Part shown: positions 1 to 9,491 of the stretch, piece after piece
Layout of the letters: each line of letters starts with the position of its first letter
Position numbering within the stretch: position 1 is the stretch's first letter
From: Mucidula mucida
Lineage: Eukaryota; Basidiomycota; Agaricomycetes; Agaricales; Physalacriaceae
Direction of reading: 5' to 3'
DNA length: 64,000 nt
Assembly: GCA_015501055.1 (NCBI GenBank)
Contig: JADNYV010000177.1
Location: 1 to 64,000, forward strand
Translations under genes and position numbers: made by a program
The notes under the pieces: model-generated
Told to the model about the DNA's origin: nothing
What the model saw: only the letters and a program-made list of their open reading frames with translations
The model's database searches: none

Positions 1-237
1 CAACAGGCTTTCGTTCCATTATACCTTCCCCTCGACTCTTGGACCACAGGGATGTTGTGTCAAAGACCTGGGATGGTGCGGCCCCATTTGAGACGGACCA
101 GACTTCCTGTCATTTTCCCACGAAGACAAAAGCTGTAGAAGGCCAAGGCATCTTGCGTCCTGCCTTCGTGCACCCATCACCGCCACGACAATCCTCCCAA
201 TCTTGGAGCTGTCGCATCCCAGTCGGTCCACCTTGCT

Positions 238-1751
238 ATGTCGCGACTATTCCTCTCCATAGCCAGCATGTTGCGTCGCCAGCTCGTCGCTGCCCCCGCC
301 GAGGACATGAATCATCAGCAGGATTCCTCGTGTCTTGCTCTGTTCCCAGTCGGCAGCGTGTCCATCGACGGTCTGCCTACCGAGGTCCTGCAGATGATTT
401 TCAGCAACTTGCCCGCGGTGACCTACGTCTTTTATGCGGGACCGAGCTTCTGGCCTAGGAAAAAGGGCCCGCCAATCCTTCGAACGCCGGCCCACGTATG
501 TCATCGATGGAGGACAATCATGAACACTGTTCCATTTGCTCTACGGCTGGTCATCGGAAACGTTGACGCTGGGACGGCGGCAATCCTTCCACTCACGGGA
601 AATCTCGAATGCCTCTTGAAGGAACGGGATAGAGCGCCGTTCGACCTCAAGCTCGAGACGAGGGGCCTGTGGATTCCACGCGTTCAGAGCACAGCCTTGC
701 CAGCACCCCTCCAGCTTATTCTTCGCCTGCTGTTTGAGCGTTCACTTCAGTGGCGTTCGCTTACGTTCGACCGCATTGCCTATTGGGATATCCTTCGTTA
801 TATTATGGACGAGCCTCTTCGTCTTCCTCGACTCGAGAATATCCACCTCGATTTTGGCGATGCTGTAGATCCTGTGAAACACTATCTTCTATACACGCTT
901 TTGGGGCGGCGCCGAGGCTGCGCACCGCTCATGTGGCGGTTTACGCTTACGGCCTCCTACTTGATTTGCCTTGGGATCAATTGACTCATCTCACAATCAA
1001 ATTCAACAACATGCCGCATGATGTTCAATTGCCGCCATCTCTGCGTCGTATCCTTCGCCTGTCAACGCAGTTAACCCATCTGAAACTCATGCCCATTTCC
1101 ATGACCGGTCACAACAATCCTCCCCATTGAATACACGATTCCTCTTCCGTTCGCACCTCACGGTTGGTGTGCTGCAGTCCTGGAATTCTTATCAGTCCTT
1201 CAGTAACGACATGCAAGTAACCTCTTGAACCGCCAGAAAGCCCCCTCTGTCGATATCTCTTGCTCCCATTCTCAACTATATCCGCCGCTCCAGATGTGAT
1301 GCCTTAGTCGTCTTGTGATCCATGGCATTCTTCCCAGGACTCCGGACGACACCTTCGTGAGCTCTTCCACGAAGCGCCACAACTCAGCGAGCTTGAGCTG
1401 ATGTTTACACCTTTGCCGGGGGCCATTCACTACGAGATTTTTGAGATTCTTGATTCCTTCTCTTTGCTGAGTCTTACCAGCATCGTTCTCAGAACTTCTA
1501 GTGACTTTGACGTGTCCTTTCACTCGCGCAGGAGCAAAATGGATCTCGATGATTCCTTCCAGGGCCACGAACGCGACAAGGTCCTTCATGACTTTACTGA
1601 ATCTATCTTGATGGATGTCTCTGTGTTTATCGAACGTTGTCGGCAAACTACAATTCGAAGCCGTGGAATTTCGCGATTGAGATCTATCCAGGTGCATGTC
1701 GGGGTGCAATTGGCTTCTGTTGATTCCCAGTTTCCTCCGCTCTCGACGTGA
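238..1751 (+). pseudogene. F-box domain protein, frameshifted remnant
   Basis: The protein opens at the ATG at 238. An F-box-like segment follows (about residues 40-95: IDGLPTEVLQMIFSNLP, then VCHRWRTIMNTVPFALRLVIG), the layout of Agaricomycete F-box proteins that act as SCF ubiquitin-ligase substrate adaptors. The typical leucine-rich tail follows but switches frame. Near 870-890 it moves to a frame reading AFGAAPRLRTAHV and LPWDQLTHLTIKFNN. Near 1290-1380 it switches again (LSRLVIHGILP, then APQLSELELMF), ending at a stop at 1749-1751. No intron borders were found that would rescue these switches, so I read it as a decayed gene. An unrecognised multi-intron structure is possible but less likely. 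Confidence 0.65.
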
Positions 1752-2373
1752 CCGATACAGAGGTGTATCGCTCCCTTAAAGACCTCGCGGAGCGTCCGTG
1801 TACTCCAAGGCTAAGCCTTGTTTTTCATGGTAAGTCCCGCATGAGAATTGCGCGATTAATACTTACTTGATTTACTCAATCTTGCCGCAGGTAATTGATA
1901 CCAACGCCTGTTCTGTGATGCACGCAAGTCCTTTTAACGCAAAGATTGTTGATTATCGTATTCTACAGTAGCCGACCCATGTACATGCACTCTATCGTGT
2001 AGTATGTTTCCTCGCTCAAGACGAAAGAATCTTTTACGTGATGTTCTTCGAACGTCCAAATGTTGATGATTGACGATGCAATGGCGCATCCGTCACGGTT
2101 CTTTCCGGCAAGTATAATCACTTTTGTGGCTAACACTGTTCGTAGCGTCGCTTTGTCCGAACCAGAACTTCCTTTTGTCTGTACATCTAGATCAACATGA
2201 AGTTTCAAGCGGCAACGAAACGATTCAGTGGATGATGATCAAGCGACAAAGTTAGATCTCATCTTCGTTGGGACTGGTATATAGTTATCATCGAATCCTC
2301 TACATTATACAGAGTCGTAAATACATTATACACATTTGCCGCTTGTACTACACGATGATCCGAAACGGTCATG
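1752..2373. other. Intergenic stretch, no gene seen
   Basis: Lies between the F-box remnant and the 3' end of the first HNH gene. Short open frames occur on both strands but none has recognisable domains. AT-rich tracts near 2270-2340 may be the 3' region of the HNH gene. Confidence 0.4.
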
Positions 2374-3810
2374 TCAATCATTACGCGCGCGCTTCGAGGC
2401 TTGAGCGACCATGTCTCCCCCTTTACCATCAGACACAGCCAGCTTACGCTTCGAGCGCCGAAGCGGAATAGTAGTCTCGGAGGAATCCTCCAGTGGCGCC
2501 GGCTGCAAAGAGGGTCCGGCGGCAGCGTTCTCGTCATCCATTTCCTCTTGCCGAGTAGATGGCAGAGTGGAGGGTCCAGCTACTGCATTGGCATTGTTAG
2601 CAGCTGTCGCTCTGGTATTATGAGCCCTGTATGTACCGGTGAGTCGTCTGTCTGACGCGGATGAGAATTGCAGACTAACCTGCGCGGATGCGCGAATGGA
2701 CGATCGACACGAGGGCTGGGCTGGAAGTTTGGATCCGCGGGAGATATCCATTCGTTTACGATCCAGCGAATGGTTTGAACTGCAAGGTTCTGCTCTCGGG
2801 TCCAAATGGGGTGGGATGGCAGTTTATTGATAGTCTTCCACGCACTGATAATCATGAGGCAGGGATTGACATGTATGTGTGCCAAGGGGAGGGTGTGGAA
2901 AGGGTACTTGAACCGTTGGTACTTGGCTGTCTCTTCGTATTCAGTCTTCCCGTTCCGTTCAACCTTCCGCCAGATCTTACGAAAGATAGAATGATGCGCA
3001 GACATTTTGACAGGCACCGTAGAGTATTGCCATCCCTCAGGCGGTGTTGGAAAAGCCTAGAGCCGATAAGCCAGAATGCCCGACAGAGAAACTTGGACAG
3101 TCCTACCGTGAGATAGAAGACTAGTTTCTGCTTTGCCGCTGCCAGTTTCAGATTTTTCATGGTGAAATCATAGATGGCGTTGATGACTTCCATCGCAGGA
3201 AGAAATATGAAACCGTCGTGATCGTAGAATAGATGGTATATGACAAGCACTTTGAAGATTAGCCGACATAAGGCAACTGTGAACTCAACTCACAAAACAT
3301 GATGTTCCAACGGGTATCAAGATTCAACATCTTTGCGTTGGGAAAACCTAGATGATACTCTATATTCCGAATCTATTAAAAAAGCGGTATCAGTGAACGA
3401 GCATGAAGACGAGGAATAGACCGTACTCGGTCTGGAACAGACTTCTGCCAGCTTCGTGGAATGGCGTGGGCCGCCTGCACGGTGCCACCTTTTTCGTTCG
3501 GCTCTTGGGTCAGCACACAACGAATACCTGCTGGTGCAGCCGCAGCTGTACGCGCACGGGTCGCAGCCGAATTACGCTTTTCAGCGATAGGATCTCTAAT
3601 ATTGGGGGTAGGTTTGATGGGAGGGAGCTGTAGCCCCATCGTCCGCTGCACGTTAGGGTCTTGTGGTGTTGCCAGAAACACGTCCTCGTCCTCGTCGCGG
3701 GGCTCCAGAACGAAGTTGGTGTTTTGCGGTGTCGTTGACCCAGGCAACAATGAAGCATTGGAGCGATTTGGAGAGCCCGGAAGGGAAGCAGAGGCGTCTG
3801 GTGAGGCCAT
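2374..3810 (-). CDS. HNH-nuclease-domain protein 1 (intact copy)
   Basis: The five-exon model is 3427-3810, 3294-3372, 3107-3249, 2680-3056 and 2374-2647. It sums to 1257 nt, 418 aa, all phases consistent. The N-terminus is low-complexity. IKPTPNIRDP leads to the HNH core: CVLTQE, then QAAHAIPRSW (first His), NLDTRWNI (Asn) and IYHLFYDHDG (second His), matching the order of fungal HNH_2-type domains. The C-terminal domain carries YPFHTLP...NPC, and the tail is basic (RRSKRK, SKRARND), suggesting nuclear location. HNH families cleave DNA; activity and target here are unknown. It is divergent from a partner gene (start 4253) across 442 bp and paralogous to the gene at 5859-7391. Confidence 0.8.
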
Positions 3811-4252
3811 GTAGAGCCAAAAGACGGCGACCATCCGGTTCCTTTTCTAGTGGATTAGCCGATGACTATTGTTGTTCAAAATGGGGGTAGTCGACTGGCC
3901 GGTGGTGCTAACGAGTGACGGAACCTTATCTTGGAACAAGAGGCGCTGAAGCCTGACCTTCTGATCTTGGTTAAGACTCGGTGAAAGGCGCTTAGGAGAC
4001 AAGGCGCGGGCACAGTTCGAGGCTTTTGTACAGTAGAAGGTAGTCCGGGGAGCTCCTTACTATAGACATTTACCACAGCGAGTGTGATAGCAGACAACTT
4101 CGTTGCACGACGTGACACGGTATTGATTTGGAGGCCGTGACCCTAAGGCTTTCGGTCAAGAAAGAAAACATCACGAGACCATCACTGTCACAAGAACACC
4201 TGAATTCAACCACCATCACGACTGTCGACAAAGAACCTACTACTACCCAACT
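3811..4252. promoter_or_regulatory. Divergent promoter region of HNH/partner module 1
   Basis: The 442 bp between the two start codons serve both genes. The equivalent region of module 2 is 448 bp. The near-constant spacing suggests a retained bidirectional promoter; no specific factor site is claimed. Confidence 0.5.
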
Positions 4253-5381
4253 ATGTCTTCCTATGTATCTTTGCGCGATATAACTACCAAACCCGGAATG
4301 GATGAGCGTCAACTGCACTCGTTCGTGAATAAACACGACTTGGTGAGTGTTCGGTAGTAGTTCGTACTTGGATCGAACTAACAATGGGTTAGCTGGACGA
4401 ACTCGAATACTGCCTTGGCTTGGAACGAGGCGACATACACCAGTATTATGGAAAACCTCTCATTCAAGCTGAATGTAAGCCGCCGCCTCGTTTACGTTTG
4501 TCTTATCTTGACTGGCATTAGTGTGTTCTGATATGATCGACTTGTTGAAGGAAGGGCAATGGGCACTCGTTCCGATGAGAGAAGATCTGCAAGCCATGTC
4601 AGATCTTTACAAGAGCAACCATGCCAATGGTACCCACAATCGTACCAAATTTACCACTGTACGTTATCCGCACTTCGCATGGTCTTGCTGCTTGCTGATT
4701 TCGGCCAGGTGCTTCCTTTGAAGCCGTTCTATGAATACAAATTCATAGGTAAAACGCAGCCCGATGGAGAGTCTTTCCATGCATGCTCGCAATCATATAC
4801 ATTTCCTTATTCCGACTTTCCCGTCATCCGTGCAACGCTACACCCCTGCTTCGTGCTTCCTTATCTTTCAAATTATGTCGCTCGCAGACCAAACCATAGG
4901 GAGGACCACCTCACACTGCTTGGCGACGATATCGACATTGTGTTAGCCATCGATCATGCTCTCAATATGTTCGTCTACCTCTCTTTCTTGGGGAACACCC
5001 ATACATCCAATTTTCCCGGTCGAAGGATCCCATCCGTCATTTTAGACCGTCCGCTCGTCGAAACTCGTATGGCGGCCAGTCAGCCCACCGCGCTTTCGGA
5101 GGCACACCAGCACCAGATAAACCATCCAAAACCCGAGGTTCAAAACACGTTCGAATTCAGTCACCGTCATCGGAGTCCCCGAATCTCCAAAACGGGCAAA
5201 ATTGTCAGCGAAGAACCAGATCCCGCGCCCGCAGACGTCGAACGCCCTTTCCAAGAAGCAGCCTCGGAGACATCATTCCACGGTGATACCTTCGGGCAGG
5301 AAACGCAAGACCCCCCAGACATCGTCCCCGGATGAAACTCTTACACAGAGACGTCGCAGTCCACGTTTGGCATGTTTATAA
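4253..5381 (+). CDS. Unnamed partner protein 1 of the HNH module
   Basis: I model exons 4253-4342, 4393-4474, 4522-4658, 4709-5066 and 5161-5381 (888 nt, 295 aa). The first three exons are 90, 82 and 137 nt, exactly as in the paralogue at 7840. Conserved blocks are SYVSLRDITT, LDELEYCLGLERG, KEGQWALVP and NRTKFTTV. FPYSDFPVIRATLHPCF is shared with the HNH protein, and GNTHTSNFPGRRIPSV closes the conserved part. The last exon restores a basic end (GRKRKTPQTSS, QRRRSPRLACL) that matches the KRRSPRFTPS end of the paralogue. If the last intron is not real, the frame instead stops at 5335. No family name is recognised; the basic tail suggests a nuclear protein. Confidence 0.75.
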
Positions 5382-5858
5382 GTATGCGCCTCAGCGCGGA
5401 TGCTGTATTGCTGCATCTGCAACGGTATTTCCATTTTGAGACCTCTTATATCCAACTGTAGCGTCGCTATCGTCTCCATGATCTCGTATCGCTCTACAAT
5501 CTTCTGTACATACTTAGTTTCCTTAGTTCTATTCCCGCATTCATCTTTTCCTGCGATTGTATCATATATTTTTTTTTTGGCTGCGCAAGCTCTGAAACGC
5601 AAGGACAGCATACGCGAAGGGAAATCAAGCGCCAGCGGCCACTCGACCTTTTAGAAATGTGGTCCGGCATTCGTATTGTTCAATATGGGACTAAGATCGG
5701 AGGTATTCATGCAGGACTTGGCCGGAACAATGTACAGATAGACTGAGGTCATCTAAGCAGGGCTGAAGCCAAAACGTAGACAATAGTCACGGAGAGAGAT
5801 GCCGTGGAGATGAACGGACACGTTTAACGCTGCGTGGCAGTTGTGGCGCACATAGAAT
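5382..5858. other. Intergenic, 3'-to-3' gap between the two modules
   Basis: Convergent 3' flanks of partner 1 and HNH copy 2. T-rich runs near 5560-5580 fit a 3' UTR. No gene seen. Confidence 0.4.
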
Positions 5859-7391
5859 TCATTGATTAGTAGCATGGCTTATATGTACAACATGAGCAGC
5901 AAGATGTTCACTGGTAAAAAAGACGCTATCAACATCAAGCATCAATGCGTTAGTTCGGGGGCGCTTTGACGGGCCTGCGACTGGAGTATCCTCATCAGAA
6001 ACGTCGTCTACAACACGCTTTCGAGAGGGTCCGGCCTCTGAGTTATCATTACTCGATCCGTGGACCGCATGGGCCTTCAATGCGCGCCTCTTCGCGTGAT
6101 CTCCCATGGGTGAGGAATGCATCGGTGGAGAATGATGGTCTGAATTCGGCGCCAACTGCAGGGAGGCTGCTCGTGAGAATGGGGTCGATAGGAAGGTTCG
6201 GCGTGGATTCGCGATACGCGTGGTCATCCTCGACTTCTTCTGGATCAGCGGCTAATCGCTCAACATCGCGGTCAAGTTGAAAACCATCTGACGACGGGGA
6301 TAGCCAGAAAGCGGCCATGTGGTGGATGAGTTGAATCGCCTCCTTTTGATCATCGGTCCAGACGTCAGGGAGCTCGGTGGCTTTGTTCAGAGTGTTCCAA
6401 GCATTGAGAATGATGAAGCATGGGTTAACATGACTTCTGATGTAGGGAAGCGTGTGGAAGGGGTACGCGTAATTTCGATAGCTGTCCGTCTCTTCCAAAG
6501 TAAAGGTTCCATCGGCTTGCTTGACTCGTTCAGGGTCTTCCGAGCGATGGACCGCGTTGGGGATATGCCGACTGGAACGACTTCATATGCCATCCAAGGG
6601 CTGGCGTCTTGAAAAACTTCAGCACAATAAGTCAGTCAACAGGAGAGACGCAGGATCTAACAGCTACATACGTCAAGAAAGTACTTCAGTGGTTTACCAG
6701 CCGCTGCAGTTTCTGATTCAAGATCGTGAACTTGAGTGCAAGCTGAAGAGTTTCCAATGTCGGTATCAAGATAATGCCACCATTATCGTAGAGGATGTGA
6801 TAAAGAGCGACCACTAGGCAAAGAGTAAGTAGGCCGAAATGACACTATAATGGCTTGCATATTCACGAAAGAAGATATTCCAGCGAGTATCCAAGTTGAG
6901 TCTGCCTGCCCTGGGAAATCCGAAATGATACTCAATGTTGCGAATCTGCGTTGCAAAGTGAGCTCAATACCGTGATACGAATCGGAAGAAGAGAACCGTA
7001 CCCGCTCAGGTGCAGATTTGTGCCACTTTCGCGGAGCGACGTGAGCCGCTTGGATGGTCGCACACTCATGCAATGCCTGCGTCATTACACAGAAGCTACC
7101 AGCGGGCGCCACTGACTTCGTACGACCTTGTGTAGCAGCGGAGTTACGTTTAGCAGCTTTAGGGTCCCTGATATTAGGCGTGGGTTTGATAAGAGGCGGA
7201 GGTCGAGCGGGAGCAGCGGCGCGTGCCGCAGCATTCACAGCCAGCTGTGGCGCTGGATCGTTGTCCTCGGTGTCTGCATCAAAGAAGTTGCGCGCCTCTT
7301 CTAACGGTCCTTCAAGGGGAGGTGCGGTGGTAGAGCCTTCAGGAGGAGGATGTTGGGCCGTTCCCGAGACAGAATAATTGAGGGAGTTCAT
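5859..7391 (-). pseudogene. HNH-nuclease-domain protein 2, frameshifted copy
   Basis: Paralogue of the gene at 2374-3810 with the same exon order. Exon 1 is 7002-7391 (start ATG at 7391) and exon 2 is 6867-6945 (79 nt, as in copy 1). IKPTPNIRDP, the HNH residues (IQAAHVAPRKW, NLDTRWNI, LYHILYDNGG), YPFHTLP...HVNPCF and a basic tail (GPSRKRV, GPSKRPRTN) remain. Exon 3 (6672-6813) is 142 nt instead of 143: one base is missing near 6707, so the frame runs into TGA after KLQRLVNH. A second frame change is needed near 6550, between VVPVGIS and EDPERVKQADGTF. The C-terminal intron is not resolved. It is either a recent pseudogene or carries assembly indels. Confidence 0.65.
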
Positions 7392-7839
7392 CTGCGAATC
7401 AAGGAGCACTTTTCTGAGAAACTGTGTCAATCTGAGCTTTTATAATCTTGCGAAAACGATGTTATTGTTGAGAATGGGGTTACGTAGCATCAACACGGTA
7501 CCTTTGAGGAACAATACGTAGGCGTTTTGAGGCACCGTAGTCAGCGGATCTCTCGGCTACGCGAGATGCCGAGTGTAAGAGACCATCCGAGCAAGTTTGT
7601 GGCGTATTACCCTACGGATAGGAGGCAAACTCGAAGGCAAATGCCACATCAGACATGATATATCTTCACACCTAGTATGACGGGGCATGTTCAAAAGTTG
7701 CCGGCTTCCGTACACCAGAGGGCGCACACGACTCTAGAACAGGGAGGCGCTGGCCCTTCATCGAAGAGTTGAACGTCACGAGGTAGTGACCGGCGTCACA
7801 AAGCCTCTTGATCGTCAACCATTACAACCCAACCTCCCG
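7392..7839. promoter_or_regulatory. Divergent promoter region of HNH/partner module 2
   Basis: 448 bp between the HNH copy 2 start and the partner 2 start, matching the 442-bp gap of module 1. Confidence 0.45.
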
Positions 7840-8977
7840 ATGGCGTCCTACGTTCTGCTACGGGATATCACCACTTCTCCGAAATCCAAGAAGGTTGAGA
7901 GGTATCAAGTCGTCGGCGACGATGCCATAGTCAGTTTCGACTCTCCGCACTTACACTCTCACACTAAACAACTTGCAGCTTGACGAGATTGAATACTGCC
8001 TGGGCTTACAACGTGGGGGTATCGAGGACTATAGAGACAAAGATCTTCTCAGCGCCGAACGTGAATCACCTTCTTTTCTAACTTGATCGAGTTCTCTTTG
8101 GCTGATTCATGCTACTTACCAGTGCATTCTGATATGGTCAAACTCTTGAAGGACGCTCAGTGGGCTCTTGTACCTTCAGGAGATGCCCTAAAATCCATGA
8201 TAGACTTATTTGAGGGCAATCATAAGAACGGTCCTTCTAATCGCACTCTCTTCACCGTTGTACGTTGATTCCAGTGCTGAGTCTTTCCCCACTCAGTGTC
8301 TATGACAGGCTATTCCACCGCAAACTCCTTTTGAGTACAAGTTCATGGCTCTGAAACAGCGCAAGGGGACCTTCTTTTATGCAAATGGCAAGAAATACGA
8401 CTTTCCCTTTGACGATTTCCCCACCGTCCATTCGAATTTCCACCCTTGTTTCTTGCTTACGACTCTTGTACGCTGCACGAATATGGGCCTCCTTACTGGA
8501 CGGAAACATCTAACGCCGCTCGGGACGAACCGCGGACTTGTAGCATCAGCTTTTTTTGTGCTCAATCGCTTCTTCCACGTATCTTGGTTGGGAAATACAG
8601 TTGCGGCCAACTTTCCCAACCGACGAATCCCAACTGTGCGCACAAATCAAGCTGCGCCCACTGTGCCTGACCAGGAGGACACTGACTACGACTACGAAGT
8701 CGAGCCAACTCCGCCGCCGGAGGCCCTGACGCCTGAAGCGCTCGCTGAAGACGACATTGTACAGCCTATTCCCCAGTCTGAGCCATCAACACAATCTCAG
8801 TCTTTCGTGGCGGAACGTTCTCCAGACATTGCCTCGACCCCGCCCACGGAAGCGCTCGAGCCAGGGCCAGATGTGTGTCAGAGGAAACGCAAAATTGCAC
8901 AGGCTTCCCCTACGACTGAGGGTGACTCTGTTACGCGCCCTGCGAAGCGGCGCAGTCCTCGCTTCACTCCGTCATAG
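7840..8977 (+). CDS. Unnamed partner protein 2 of the HNH module
   Basis: Exons 7840-7929, 7979-8060, 8123-8259 and 8309-8977 (978 nt, 325 aa). Exons 1-3 have the same lengths as in partner 1 (90, 82, 137 nt) and the same phases. Conserved blocks are SYVLLRDITT, LDEIEYCLGLQRG, KDAQWALVP, NRTLFTVV, FPFDDFPTVHSNFHPCF and GNTVAANFPNRRIPTV. An acidic/proline linker (TPPPEALTPEAL) and a basic end (RKRK, PAKRRSPRF) follow, a plausible nuclear signal. The frame is intact although the adjacent HNH copy is broken, so this protein may function without it. Function unknown. Confidence 0.8.
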
Positions 8978-9491
8978 GTGACATTCCGAAAGTATCCGTC
9001 GTCTCGCAGTTTCCCAGCTATCAGATTTGTATCTCTACTTTGCTATCACGTTGTGTCCGCGCTTTCGTTTACATATTGTTACATCGCTATCTGAACCTGC
9101 TCTTAGTATGCTTTATATCTATCCGCTATCGTTGTTACTGTTTTCAAGTTGTTTGTTTGTTTTGTAAACCAATCTGCTTCTCGTATTCCAAGTATTTCAC
9201 CGCATTTTCGGACTTGTGGCATTGGCGAATAAGAATTGAATACAAGACTGTCACCAAATGTCCATTCATACTGGGGTAGAGCTTAGATGTCTGGAACTTA
9301 TTGCAGATTTCTACCACTCCCAACTCATACTCAAGTTCTAGTGCAGAGAAAGTGTCCAAGCAAATTCAACAAGGGAGATCCACAAGTAAGTATACTACTC
9401 TACAGAATGAAGCACATTACTAGCTAACAATACAAGCTGGAAGTGATAATAATACAACTTGAATGGTATACCAACTAACGATATATCACAT
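8978..9491. other. Intergenic, convergent 3' ends
   Basis: AT-rich gap between partner 2 (plus) and the glycosyltransferase (minus). No domain-bearing frame seen. Confidence 0.4.

Noticed and set aside
5042..5254. Minus frame over partner 1 as an antisense gene
   Set aside because: Shadow of the coding exon and last intron of partner 1; no independent support.
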